64,000 bases of DNA from Collybiopsis luxurians FD-317 M1 (GCA_000827265.1 KN834758.1:248001-312000); one strand, 5' to 3'; shown: positions 26,780-38,132, counted from the first letter of the stretch. Made by a program: numbers and translations. Notes: generated by a model from the sequence alone, not told the origin.

Positions 26780-28282
26780 ATGACTACTTCAATTATCGAC
26801 TGTCCACTAGAAGTCTTGGTCAAAATATTCAAGTTTTATGTTCGCAATTCGACCCCGGTCTACCATTTCTCAGCCGAGATCATTCAGAACCAGCAGAACG
26901 ACCTTCTCCTGCCTGCACCTGTTCTCTTGTCTCACGTCTGTTCTTCTTGGAGAATTCTTGTGATCAACACCCCGATTCTTTGGAATCGCATAGAAATTTC
27001 AGTCAGGAAAACTTATCCCTGTGCTAAGATTATTCGCACCTGGTTGGGACGTAGCGGGTCCCTCCCACTTGATGATTAAGGCTTTCCAAGGCAGACTTCC
27101 GAAATCATTTTCCAAGACATACCTGGATTTTCTCATCCCATTTTGCCGGAGATGGCGTCCTAAACGTCCATTTTACCCTTTTGCGGAACTTACTCTGGAA
27201 AACACCTGCTCATTTTCCACTCCTGAAAAAGCTGGATCTACACTCCACGTCCACGGTCATCTATCAGCGAACCAAGCTCCGCGTTCTCGAAAACGTCCCA
27301 AAGCTCTCCTACTTTACCTTCACGGCGATGAATTCCGCTGCGAAAGGAACGGAGGTAAACTTCTCTTTCGCAGCATCCAAACTCACTAAACTGTTCTTGC
27401 GCGGTATTTCATGCAATCCTGCTACATTCTTGTCCGTCTGCGTTCGTGTCATCATTTAGAATGTTGCCAGCGCGCACTACCCGATGTCCCTGATGGGAGC
27501 TTCATTCAAACAGGGTCTTTTCAAATGGTCAAACTACTTCACCTTGTTTATCTGCAAATACAGTTCATTGGGCGCTATGGTTGCCCTCAGTTCTTCGACA
27601 ACCTTTTCGTCTTCAACCTCGTAGATTTGGAAGTCGAACACTTGCCATTTAATTGGGATTGGAGTTCCGATCTCGTCGACGTGGCTCCGCGTTTGCTCCG
27701 ATTCATTGAACGCTCTAAACTTCATTTGTTGGTGCTCTCCTTGGTGCGTATCACCAGCATGAGGGTCTGATGTTTGAGCAGATTGCTGGCAAACTTTCCT
27801 TGCCTTCGTTATCTCTCGCTCAGAGATTGTTCCCTTCGTATTCGAACCCTATGCTATATACTGACTGTACGCCCGCACGAGGTACACCCCCTACTCCCGA
27901 GACTGACAGAGCTGGAATTAGTGCAAAGTCCATCCTACATTCAGAATCGAAAGAGCCCCCCAACTCACCGCGGATTCCCGGAAACTTGCGCAAATACGAT
28001 CGCATGGCCCGTTCCCGCTGGCTTTCGAAGGACTATGACTCGCATTCCTCAGAAGTTTCTCCCCAATCATCTGACTCGCATAACACGGATACCTCTTCGG
28101 AAGACTCATATTTTTCGGATAGCTCTGGAGGGCCAGAATTCTTTTGGAACAAGGAAGTAGTGCAGCGTTTAACAAGCCTGGTGGTGTATCCCACAAATTA
28201 CTCACTTATAGTGACCGTACTAGATTACGAGCCCTACGAGAGCGAGGGCTTCCACTCAAAGTGGGACAATTGCCCTCTATAG
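26780..28282 (+). pseudogene. F-box/LRR-type protein gene, broken by frameshifts
   Basis: ATG 26780 opens a typical agaricomycete F-box protein: an F-box (IDCPLEVLVKIFKFYV), LLSHVCSSWRILVINTPILW, then RTWLGRSGSLPLDD followed by a stop. Recognisable family sequence then continues in other frames: LDFLIPFCRRWR in a second frame (about 27120), NLLWKTPAHFPLLKKLDLHS in a third (about 27185), LLRFIERSKLHLLVLSL back in the second (about 27690), an in-frame TGA at 27768, then LLANFPCLRYLSLRDC and LLPRLTELELVQS (LRR-like), and a final segment in the first frame to 28282. No GT-AG introns repair these switches. F-box proteins select targets for SCF ubiquitin ligases; this copy could not make a full protein. 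Sequencing errors cannot be excluded, though neighbouring genes are intact. Confidence 0.65.
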
Positions 28283-28422
28283 AACCTCGTTCGTACACTT
28301 GCTAGGGTTGCACTTTTTTTTGATCACTCTGTCTTACTTCCGCACTTGTTAATCAACGTCAACATGGACCATTGAGGAGCTACGTCATAACGTTCTTGTA
28401 CAAGCAGCTGAACAGTGGAATG

Positions 28423-31400
28423 TTAAACCACACTGTACCTTCCAGATGCGGTCGGGTTGCGCATTTCGGCCTGCAGAGCTGCTGCGGAGGCTTCAATGAG
28501 CAATCGTTTGATTTCGCGAACGGCTTGCTCGACCTGTCAGAATAAAATAAGCGAAAGTTGACAAATAAGGATCAACTGATGATACTTACCCTGAACTCTT
28601 CGTTGGACTCGACAAGCAAATGAAGTTTCGGAGGACCTTCAAGAGGAGGCTCTTTGCCTGATTCGTAATAGATACCCTTGTTCGTAACAGAGGCGCCTGT
28701 CATATCAATGAGCTAGCAGAAGAATCGTCAATATCATATCCGAGCTCCTGCAAACAATCTGATGCGGCTCACCTGGACCATCGTCTCTTTATTCGTAACC
28801 CTCCATCTCGCCTTTTGAGGATAGTCGTTGATCGGTATAATGGCATGGAAGTCAGTTGAGTCAGGGTTCGTCTTCTTGTCCACCACTCCTCCTTGTTGCT
28901 CGAACGCCAGCTGCGACTGCAATACCAACTTCGACGCTCTCAACTGGGCATTCAGCTTGGCTACGACACTCATTGCCTGCTTGTATGCCGCGGTATCTTC
29001 GCCGGCGCGGTCTGCGGCTTCCTTTGCCGCACGCATCTGCTGTTGAATCTTTTCTTCCTCTTTGGCGTGAGCGAGTTTGCGGGCAGCGGCTGCTGCGCCG
29101 GCGACACCCAATAGCCCTTTGGAAGAATCGGGAGCTGGTCCACGTTTTATTTCGACCTTGAAGTTGCCAAAAGTCATGTCGTCGGCGCTGTTGGCCGTAT
29201 TTCGGGCCGTGACCTCCTCGGAAGCGGTGTTTGCGTTTGCGTTTGCGTTGGCTTTTTCGTCCTCGGGTTCACCATAAGCCTTGCGTTCGGCCTTCTCCTT
29301 CGCGTCACGCTCCTTATCGAGTCGGTCCAGACCTTTACCACCAAAACCGGAACCAGCAGCTTGAGCCTTGCCTGATTTCAGTTTTTCCAAAAAGCCTGTC
29401 GGATGTCAGTGAATTGGTATCTGCCAGAGTCAAGAAACCCATAGTTACTTACCATTGGCGAGCTCCTCAAGCTCCTCTGAAACCGTCGCGTTACTAGCTT
29501 TGAGTGCTCGGAAGATATCGACTGAATACCGATCCTGCTCTGGCGTGATGAAAGTAACACAAGTTCCTTTATTCCCTGCTCTCCCCGTCCTCCCGGCCCG
29601 GTGCACATAGTCTTCCATATGATTCGGTGCATCATAGTTGATGACCAACTTCAACTGCTTCACATCCAGTCCCCTGGCAGCGACGGAGGTCGCAATGACA
29701 ATTGGCACTACACCGGCCTTGAAGTCTGCAATTGTCGAATCACGATCCACTTGGTCCTTCCCCCCGTGGAGAGACATACACAAGTAACCCTTGCGCATGA
29801 GCTCACGAAGCAGGTTATCCGCTGCTTCCTGTCGATCGACGAATACCAAAGTCCGACACTCTGGATCCTCATTGTACATTTGCCCAAGAATCTCCAATAA
29901 CCTTGTAAACTTTGTCTCTTCCGGTCGCACCTCAACAATCTGCTCAATCTCCGCTGCGACGACGGAACGACCGCCAACAGTGATCTCAAGGGGTTTCCGA
30001 AGGAGTTTTCGGGCTAGGGAGTCCATTTGTTTGGGAAAAGTGGCAGAGAAGAGGACGATTTGTCGGTCAGGCCGGATGTTGTTGACAATCTTCATTACTT
30101 GGGGCTCGAAGCCCATGTCGAACATACGATCAGCTTCGTCGAGGACCACGTATGTTACTCGTTTGAGATTTGTAACACGACCAGAATTGGCGGTGAGAAG
30201 GTCAATCATCCGGCCGGGAGTGCAAACTATGATCTCCGCACCCTTTTTTAGTTCAGCAATCTGGTCTTTGATTGGAGAGCCTCCATACGCGCAAACAGCC
30301 TGCCAAGAAAAGGTTTGAGCGCTGGCTAATATATTCAGAGCTGAGAGAACTTACCCTCAGGTTCATAACTTTGAGGAATGGTTTACATTCCCGATGAATC
30401 TGTACCGCTAGTTCACGAGTAGGAGTCATCACAATTGCAACAGGACCTTCCATCTGATCCAAAGGACGCTGGTCTTTAATGTGCCGAAATAGAGGTAACA
30501 AGAACGCAATCGTCTTTCCCGAACCAGTTTTTGCTACACCAATCACGTCACGGCCGGACATGATCGCTGGAATAGCCTGAGCTTGAATAGACGTAGGTGC
30601 AGTGTAGTTGAGTCGTTTAATGACATCAAGACTAGGTGAAAGGGTCAGAGTTGGTAAATTGCCTGGTGAACGAGCTATATAGAACACGCACCAGTTTGCT
30701 GGTAGCCCAAAGTGGCTCCATTTGACGACTGGCCTGGGACAGTCGACGCCGCGGATCTTAATGCTGTCCAGCTCAAGCCGGAGAAGATCGGCCTCTTCGT
30801 CGGTCATTTCCGCGATGTCGGGAGGAGGAACATAGAATTCCTTTCTAAAGGGTTCGTACTTGACACGAGAGTGATCGACAACGGCCAAATCTTTCTTTTT
30901 CGCTTTTTTGGCGGCTAAGGCGAGGATATCTTCGGGATTGAGCTCGGTAGCGTCTAACTCATCAGGTGCTGGACCTTCGACGACGTCATCATCATCGTCC
31001 TCTCCTTGGTCAAGACGTTTGCTCAAGCGGCCATTAGAAAGCCCAGAAACCTTTTTCAGATCTTCCATGTTCACCTTTTTCACTTCCTCCTTCACCCCAC
31101 TCATAAATGCATCCAGTGGATCAACGTCATCCTCTTCGGCTACGTCCATAGCAGCAGAAGCAGCAGCCTTCTTTTTGATGGCGAGGTCCATCCTGTTAGC
31201 CTCCTCGTCATCGTCATCCACTTCAAGGTCGCCGACACTAGCTTCACCTTCGGTATTCATAGTCATGTCTACTGCAGGCATATCCTCGAGTTTTTCCAGT
31301 TTGCGCTTGGTCTCGACCGAGTCGTCCAATTCAAGTTGTTTCGAGCCAGCGAAGTCGGGTTTAGCAGGAAGACCTTTGATTGCAGCCGCAGTAAATTCTG

Positions 31401-32052
31401 GCTTGGCAGGCAAACCTATGACAGAAGTCAAGGTCGGTTTGGCTGGTGTTTCGACGGCAGCAACTGCAAAGTCAGAAAGGATCAAGTGATGTGAAATCTA
31501 ATAATTATTACACGACTGGCGATACCACATACCTGGAGCAGATTTTCCAGCTAAAGCCATAGCTTTGGCTTTGGCTTCACCAAGAGCCTTTTGGGCTTCA
31601 CGTTGTTTCTTCCATGCTTCGAGTTTAGCTCGCTTGGCCTCCTGCTTGGCCTTCAAAGCATCGACCTCAGTGGAGGGAACAGGGGTTGAGGATTTAGCTG
31701 GAGTATTAGAACCAGAAGCCGTTTCTTTTCGTGGAGGAGTCTGACGGCGATCTCGTTCTCGGGAAGGAGACTGACGCCTATCGTCCCTTCTGCGATCGTC
31801 TCTGTCTCTGTCTCTGTCTCTGTCTCTGTGCCTGTCATCCCGATAACGATCCCTATCTCTTTCTCTTTCTCTGTCTCTGTCTCTAACTCTTTCTCTGTCG
31901 CGGTCCCTGTCCCAATCATCATCGTGTTTATTTCTGTTTGACCTTTGGGAGCTGCGCCTGGTTGGCGACGGAGACCGGGGTGATGAACGATGAGAGTGCC
32001 TTACCCGTTTATTGGATGAATCCGGAGAGTATGACCTGTCTCTGCGAACCAT
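28423..32052 (-). CDS. PRP5: DEAD-box pre-mRNA splicing helicase PRP5 (DDX46)
   Basis: The gene runs from ATG 32052 ([17 protein letters not shown]) to TAA 28423 in about seven exons. The N-terminus is RS/RD-rich, with an Arg-Asp dipeptide tract near 31800-31920 that is a simple DNA repeat (tctgtctctgtctc). There follows an acidic region, the Prp5 signature region ([16 protein letters not shown]), then the helicase core: [71 protein letters not shown] and [11 protein letters not shown]. After the core come a Lys/Glu/Ala-rich region and a C-terminal block ([19 protein letters not shown]). Prp5 uses ATP to remodel U2 snRNP and proofread the branch site before prespliceosome formation. The opposite strand shows long spurious frames over the Glu/Ala-rich regions. 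Confidence 0.93.
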
Positions 32053-32152
32053 CCTTGCGCCGAGCGTACGAAGAAGAGGTTCTGAGTGGAAGTAGTAAAG
32101 AAACAAAGGTTAAGTCGTGAGAAGCCAGCGCTTCACACCAAGCGCTGAATTG

Positions 32153-32191
32153 GCGCCGAAAGACCTTCCGCCGAAATGCCGCTTTCGGCGC
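32153..32191. repeat. perfect 10-bp inverted repeat (arms GCGCCGAAAG / CTTTCGGCGC)
   Basis: Arms at 32153-32162 and 32182-32191 are exact reverse complements with a 19-bp loop. The site lies in the 344-bp region between the divergent PRP5 and Gly/His-rich genes, 101 bp upstream of the PRP5 start and 206 bp upstream of the other start. It could be a dimeric binding site or a hairpin. Confidence 0.6.
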
Positions 32192-32396
32192 TAAAGCTTT
32201 TCCCTAAAAGGGAAGACAGCTTGAGTCCCCTTCGTCATTAACGGACTCCATATACTCCACCAAAGGATCCACGAATATTACAGTGTTACGGCGTCATTAA
32301 TATGGCAAACTACGCAAGAGGTCCATTCTTCAAAGTATTTAAGCACCCTCAAGTCCCCTGCTAAATCATAATTCTAACTTTTCAACTCTTATCATC

Positions 32397-33139
32397 ATGC
32401 CTCTCTTCGGAACACATAACAACGACCACACAACTCGTGACACTGCTCTCGGTGTTGGCGCAGGAGGCCTCGCAGGCCACGAAGGCCACCACGGCCATGC
32501 CGCCCGCGACGCTGCACTGGGTGGCTTCGCCGGTCGCGAAGCTGGTCATCATGGAGGTGGTACAGCTTCAGGCACTCATGGAAACCGTGACGGCCTCTTG
32601 GGCGCAGGTGCTGGTGCAGCAGTCGGACATGGAGGCGGACGTTAGTACATTCTCATTCGAGTCGAACCTGCATGTCAATTTAACTTGCGTAATCACAGAT
32701 ACTATGAGGGATGCAGCCATCGGAGGAGTCGGAGGCGAGATGCTTGGGCGTCATCAAGGCAATCGCGCCGGTGGCACTGCGGTAGACGCACCATATGGTG
32801 CTGGGTATGGTACCGGTGCTGTTGGGGCCGGTGGAGGCGCAGGTGCAAACACTTCCCACCCCAGCAAGATGCACGGCAAGCTAGAAGAGGTTGAGGGCAA
32901 GATCGAGCGTGGAGTAGCGAATGTAACTGGAAGTACCACATTGGGGTATGCTTATTCCTTGCACTGCTTTGACTCTTCGTGTTAATGCCACTTATAGGAT
33001 CAAGGGCGAGAACAAGATCATTGCCGGGCAGCGCGAGCAGGCTGCAGCGGTTGGAAATCGCCAGGCTGATGTTCTTGAAAGTCAGGCAGCGTCTCATAGG
33101 AATCGGGCGGATGCCTTGCATCCTAGTGGTCGTTTCTGA
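32397..33139 (+). CDS. small Gly/His/Ala-rich protein with CsbD-like C-terminus
   Basis: Three exons (32397-32640, 32699-32945, 32998-33139) give 210 residues. The N-terminal two thirds are built from loose repeats rich in Gly, Ala and His (TRDTALGVGAGGLAGHEGHH, AARDAALGGFAGREAGHH, TMRDAAIGGVGGEMLGRH), each starting with a (T/A)RD(T/A)A(L/I)G core. The C-terminal part (KMHGKLEEVEGKIERGVANV, then GIKGENKIIAGQREQ) is amphipathic and resembles the CsbD/LEA-like stress proteins. Similar small proteins are often abundant in basidiomycetes, and a protective stress role is plausible but unproven. The upstream region from 32280 (AT-rich, with CTTATCATCATGC at the start) looks like a normal strong promoter. 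No signal peptide is visible. Confidence 0.7.
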
Positions 33140-33424
33140 AGGAATGTAACATCATCTTGCTTTGGAGTGTATCATAGTTGCTTGTGAAACTGGTGTATCA
33201 TATCTACTTTAACATTCTTATGTTATTTTGTTAATCGCTGAAATGGATGATATTCATGTTTGTTCGTGAACACTACCAAGCTCAAGAAATAAGTTAATTT
33301 CCATTTCTACCTAACATGTAACATTTTTACAGATCATGTAAACACTGTAAGTCTAATTAGCACTTGCATATGCAGTGCGCGCTTTAGCAACGTATATACT
33401 ACTTCCATCGGTCTCTCTGCCAGC

Positions 33425-35475
33425 TCACTCTTCAGCTACCCACTCCTCTCCCGCTCCCCAAGCGGCTCCTTCCCCTTCTCCAGCATGGAAAACCCTCTGC
33501 ATATACCTCCTCACCCACATTGGTCTCCGCATGTATTTCGAGAGGATTTCTGCACGCTGGGCGGTACGCCGCTCGGCTTCGAGAGTTGCTGCGGAGGCAT
33601 CTTCACTGTTACTAGAATCTCCATTATCCTCGATAGCAGCCGACTGCTGTGTTGCTGCCGTCTCTCTCAACGCACCCATCTCAACCCTTACCCTCCCTTC
33701 TCTTGCTCGTAACGTCGCTCTGCGCTTGTTCCAAACCGCCGGATGCACCGTTGTCACCAATAATACGACAAATGATAACGCTTTGCGGCCCAAATTCGGT
33801 TCTGGAAAGACGTCCTGCGTCCCTGCATGATCATGGACGGGATGATCGGCAAAGGCTTGGAGAGCCGCCTCACCCTCGGCAATATCAAATGACGCCAGGG
33901 TGTTGACGATGCTACCGGCAGCAGCATTGGGGACTACTGCCGCAGGGTTATTGCCTGCAGGAGGGGGTGGATCAGCTGGAGCCGCAGCGGGTGCTTCATT
34001 TCGAACTGGTTGAGCACCGCGATTGACCACAGGCACTTGTCCGTCCCTTGGAAAATTAGCACCCGCGGGCCCTCCCTGTCCCTGCCCGCCACCTTGTGCC
34101 TGTTCCAACGCATCAACAGCTCTGCCAACCCTCCTAAAGACTGCCCTTATCGGAACCCAGATCTCCCACATCACCCAAGCAATTATCATGAGTGTTAGGA
34201 ATGGTTTTCGTGCAGGGGCAACGAAGTACAGGAGAAGGAGAGTACGAAGGGAGAGCATGAAGATTGGGAGCAGGAGGGGCCGGATCTGGGCCGCTTGGAC
34301 CTGAGGAGGAGGATTAGGAGCAACTGCAGGAGGATTTTGCCCAAGCTGGCCGCCGTTGGCATTGAGGAAGGCATTCAAGTCCAAAAACTGGCCCCCTTGT
34401 CCCTGCGCAACGGGGAGTGGCACTCCAACGCCATCGTTGATAATCTGGACTTGCACCGGCCCAGCTAGGGGAGGATCCTGGATTGGAGGTAAACCCATTT
34501 GCTGCAAGAGAGCGTTGAGGTGTGCGGGAATTTGAACTGGGGTCCCGGTAGAGCCCCCGCTGCTATTACCTGAAGACGATGGAGCTGGGGCGGGGTGAGA
34601 GGTTCTTGAGGAGGGTCCTGGAGCTGGTGTTTGCGGCAACTTCAACAGCTCAATAGTATACGAAAGGACCTTTAGAGCGTGAATTTGCGAATCTGTAGGA
34701 ATAGCTGTTGGGTTAAGCAGGCTGAGGTATGGGCGACCACTGTATAACAAGCGTATATCAGCATGGTTACTGGCGTATTAGCCATTAATACTTACTCAAT
34801 GATCTGCTTTGCATACTTGACCCCTTGTCCTGTGGCAGTTGGTGTAATTTCTTCATCTAAAATCGTTGGCCATACAAACCCGGATCCTTCGACAAACTTG
34901 ACTGCTAATTCGCGGTCCCCCTGTTGAAACCAACCTTCGAAGGGTTGGTGTGTAAGTGTGGACAGGGCTTGACGGTGTTTGGATAATATGTACGTTGGGT
35001 GTGCGGGGGAAGCGCGAGACGAATGAGATGCTGATACGGGCTTCATCACAGTGGTGGCTGCTGGCGTCGGGGTCGGGGTCGGGGTCGACCGGTATGCAGA
35101 TGGAGCAGCCGCCGTGAGCTTGGCTACCAAATCCACATCGTCCTCCCTTTCCTTTCCTTTCCCCTTTTCCTGAGTTTTCGGGGGATCACCGCTCCAAGCC
35201 GAAGGATGAACACTCAAATGCACAATCCTTTTGACCTCCTCGCCATTATTGGGCCATAAATTCTCTATCTTTTCCTCGTTTCTTAAAACCCTCCCCCTCC
35301 AAATGATTCGCTGGCCATCGCTGGCAGGATAACCTGGACACAGTACAGAAATTGCCTCTTTTATTGAGAGAACAGAGCTGGAGGGGTCTGAGGGTACGTT
35401 TACAACGAAAGAATAGCCATATGCAGGAAGCTCGACATGTATTGATGTAGCGCTGGATTCTGAAGTAGAAGACAT
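33425..35475 (-). CDS. ubiquitin-like domain ER membrane protein, HERP/Usa1-like
   Basis: Two exons (35475-34796, 34739-33425) give 664 residues. Residues about 10-90 form a ubiquitin-like domain (IHVELPAYGYSFVVNV, ISVLCPGYPASDGQRIIWRG, RVLRNEEKIENLW). A Pro/Ser-rich linker with a Thr-Pro tetrad (ggggtc repeats near 35060) follows. A HERP-like middle block (GRPYLSLLNPTAIPTDSQIH) precedes two hydrophobic segments (about 34150-34290: LLLPIFMLSLRTLLLLYFVAP and LMIIAWVMWEIWVPI) and a third weaker one near 33750. This order (UBL, long linker, paired membrane helices) is that of HERPUD1 and yeast Usa1, scaffolds of the Hrd1 ER-associated degradation ligase. ER location and an ERAD role follow from the family. 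The start at 35475 has no upstream in-frame alternative. Confidence 0.8.
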
Positions 35476-35679
35476 TCGGGAGTAAGAGTAAAGGATGACC
35501 TCAGCTGTAGACGTGTAAGTAACTCTACTTTGAGCTTAGTTACATCATGATTCTCACATAAGCAACATATAAATACATTTCACCGTAGTACCAAAAGCAT
35601 AAAATAAAACAGTCAACGAATATCGAACAATGTTAACCTGAATGTTACATATACAAACGATAGCATAGTTGCTCACAAC

Positions 35680-37473
35680 CTACATTAGATAACTTTCTCC
35701 AGCTCTCCTCTCCATGATCTCCCTCAGAGGCCCAAGCAGTCTTGTGAACGCCGGGGCGTCAAGTGCGGCAACCTTGAGTTTGGGGCCCAGTTTACCCCCT
35801 ACAGTGGCCAGAGAATGTGGAGAATGCGAACGAGGCGAGATAGAGGGCGGTGGAAAAATGATAGGAGAAGAATCCACGGCCGGTGAAGAAGGTGTAATGT
35901 TGAGCGTTGGTGTAGTTGAACCATGCAAAGAAGGCGGAGATAATGGGGCTGGACCACGGACCACCGCACTGACCGTAGCCGCCCTCGGAGCCAATCTAAG
36001 CAATGAGAGTTCACCAAAGTAATCGCCCTTGACAAGCCGCCCAACTTGGATTTCTTCCGTGCTATCGTCATCGCCTAAAATCGCAGTCGATGTCCCACCA
36101 GAGCTTGCCCCTATCAATCTCCTCTCAGATTTGGGCACCCGCTTGGTAACAATCGCCTCTCCCTCCTCCACGAAGAAAAACGTGTCGCCCACTTCCCCTT
36201 GCCTTACGACAACCTCTCCATCCTCGTATGTCCTACTAACCAAAGCATCAGCAATCTTGCTCCTCTCTGCTTGACTCAAACCGGCGAGCAAAGTGACGCT
36301 TGACAGAAAGCCCTCATACATGGTCCGCCTCCGGTGAGCAGCCTTGAGAATGATTGTACGGAATGTCATCCGGTCGAGAGCCCAAAGGGTGGATGCAGTT
36401 CGAGACAACACAGTGGCTGCGCGGGGATGACCATACATGAGAGCCAGTTCACCGAATGAAGTCCCAGGAGGGCAGGAAGCGACAAGGCGGCCGTAGACTG
36501 CGTGGGTCTGGACAGGTGGCGGAGCTGAGGCAATACTTGCATCTACAGGGGAAGTTGGGGAGGATGGTGTGGGTACGGAGATTGCGGGTGCAGATGGTGC
36601 GTCCGAGCCGTAACTTGGGCCTCCTAGAATGTAACAATCCAAGATGCCACTCTCCACGACGTAAAAATATTCGCCCACGTCACCCTGTTTAATGACTTCT
36701 TCTCCTTCGTTGACACTAACTTCCTGCATGGCATTCAACACGCCGGTCTCCTGCTCCTCGTCTAGATCCCTGAAGATAAAGTTGTTTTTTATGGAGGCCT
36801 TAATCCGGGAGAGTTGCGTCGGAGTTTTTGAATAGTACGGATGCGCAGGACCACCGAGCTGGTTTGGATGGTTGTAGGGACCTTCCAAATCCTCAATTGG
36901 TATTGACTCGGCTGAGACGGATGTACGACGAGCAAAGATGGCACTGGTGGGGGGGTGCAAATAGTCTCCTGGAGCAGGAGCGGGAGGGAGTGGAGTGGAG
37001 GAAGGGGAAAACGGATTAGTGAAAGTCATTGGTCCGTCTGACCCGTTAGCTCCGGGTCCAGGGCTTCGCGTCGAGCTGTTTGACCCTGCAAATGGGTTTG
37101 AAAACGGACTTGAGCCCGCAGCTGAATTTTGATTAGCTTCGAGTAGCACCGCCGACCCCCTGCTGCTTCTGCCACTGAATGTAGACGAGGTTGAACCGCG
37201 TTTCATCTCGAGTGGATCGATAGCTTCGTCGGCGTCTCCTACACTACCCAAGGCATACATAGATGTTCGTCGACTGAGAGTGTGGTTAGGGTAGCTGCCA
37301 CGCACCCCACTGGGTTGGCTCGGATGCCTCTCACCCAGCACGTCTCTGGCTCTATTTCTCTGCTCTTCTAACCTCGACTGAAACCAGTTTGAGCAGAATT
37401 GGAGGACATCCTTTGGTTGAGCACGATCGAAATCGCGCGTAAGATCACGTATAAGTGTGCTGAAGGAGGTCAT
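35680..37473 (-). CDS. BCY1: cAMP-dependent protein kinase regulatory subunit
   Basis: This is one uninterrupted frame of 597 residues, unusual in this intron-rich window. Residues 1-40 are the RII-type dimerisation/docking domain (FSTLIRDLTRDFDRAQPKDV). The inhibitor site FARRTSVSAES (about residue 180) is an RRxS autophosphorylation type. Two cyclic-nucleotide-binding domains follow, with phosphate-binding cassettes FGELALMYGHPRAATV and FGELSLLRLAPRAATV. Both domains carry Ser/Pro-rich insertions: about 50 residues in domain A and about 65 in domain B just after its cassette. The subunit holds the catalytic subunits inactive until cAMP binds, controlling growth and development. Its size is larger than the about 400-500 residues common in other fungi because of those insertions and a long linker. 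Confidence 0.93.
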   Translation of the reverse strand: MTSFSTLIRDLTRDFDRAQPKDVLQFCSNWFQSRLEEQRNRARDVLGERHPSQPSGVRGSYPNHTLSRRTSMYALGSVGDADEAIDPLEMKRGSTSSTFSGRSSRGSAVLLEANQNSAAGSSPFSNPFAGSNSSTRSPGPGANGSDGPMTFTNPFSPSSTPLPPAPAPGDYLHPPTSAIFARRTSVSAESIPIEDLEGPYNHPNQLGGPAHPYYSKTPTQLSRIKASIKNNFIFRDLDEEQETGVLNAMQEVSVNEGEEVIKQGDVGEYFYVVESGILDCYILGGPSYGSDAPSAPAISVPTPSSPTSPVDASIASAPPPVQTHAVYGRLVASCPPGTSFGELALMYGHPRAATVLSRTASTLWALDRMTFRTIILKAAHRRRTMYEGFLSSVTLLAGLSQAERSKIADALVSRTYEDGEVVVRQGEVGDTFFFVEEGEAIVTKRVPKSERRLIGASSGGTSTAILGDDDSTEEIQVGRLVKGDYFGELSLLRLAPRAATVSAVVRGPAPLSPPSLHGSTTPTLNITPSSPAVDSSPIIFPPPSISPRSHSPHSLATVGGKLGPKLKVAALDAPAFTRLLGPLREIMERRAGESYLM

Positions 37474-38132
37474 CGCTGGGGTCAGTTCGGGTGGTTGTAA
37501 AAGAAAAAGATAGACTGAAGATTATAAGCAAAACTCGAGAACAAGGGCAACCGAAGGCCCTTTTGGATAAGGAAAAAGCAAGTTTGATGCACATGATCTG
37601 TCCTTTGTTCTCAGATGACTCACACCCATATCCGAGTTTCAGCCCTTTGTTCTTTTCAAGTTTTTTCGACTCATTGTCGACAAAAGACAGCTCATGCATG
37701 TACTATTTGCGTCAGCTAAGGTAAGTTCTGCTTCTGCTGTTGAGTTCAAGGCCAGTTCAGAATCCGGAATACGACCTCTCTCAGCACCTTCTCTGTATAC
37801 CCGAAGTCTTCGAGACCACTTGCATCATGGGAACACACAGCTCATCTCGAATCCTGTTCAGTAAGCTTTACTATCTGCGGCTCAAGGGCGCGAACGCTGT
37901 CCTCTACCATAAGTGTACGCAGGAGCCAGGTGGCAACGAAGGCGGCATGACCACCGTATATAGGTAATTATAATTACCTATTGTGAAGCAACGCGCCCAT
38001 GTGACTTTTACTCGCTGTGGCTGCAAACAATAGCCCACTGCATTAATGGCAACATATTTCGCAGCTTATATGACCGCTTTCTCGACTTCCCCTACCCTTT
38101 TCCTCCCAATATAACTATCTTTCTAAATCGCA
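37474..38132. other. intergenic region, includes a 22-bp perfect palindrome
   Basis: This region separates the divergent BCY1 and 38133 genes. No coding feature is supportable; the short frames (37491-37724, 37740-37967) look random. A 22-bp perfect palindrome lies at 37960-37981. C/T-rich stretches before 38133 suit a promoter. Confidence 0.5.
37960..37981. promoter_or_regulatory. 22-bp perfect palindrome ATAGGTAATTA-TAATTACCTAT
   Basis: The sequence reads the same on both strands with no spacer. It contains two TAATTA cores such as homeodomain proteins bind. It lies 152 bp upstream of the 38133 start and 487 bp upstream of BCY1. A paired binding site is inferred; the factor is unknown. Confidence 0.45.

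Noticed and set aside
30908..31489. Long plus-strand open frame (about 190 codons) opposite PRP5
   Set aside because: It is the Ser/Ala-rich mirror of the acidic Glu/Ala/Asp-rich part of PRP5 and has no family resemblance.
31800..31920. tctgtctctgtctc simple repeat as a possible non-coding satellite
   Set aside because: It encodes the Arg-Asp tract of PRP5 in frame, so it is coding sequence.
33375..33830. Plus-strand open frame opposite the 3' end of the HERP-like gene
   Set aside because: It is a shadow of the Ala/Glu-rich coding region on the minus strand; composition is unlike a real protein.
35060..35100. ggggtc tandem repeat
   Set aside because: It encodes a Thr-Pro run in the HERP-like protein linker; too short to be a feature by itself.
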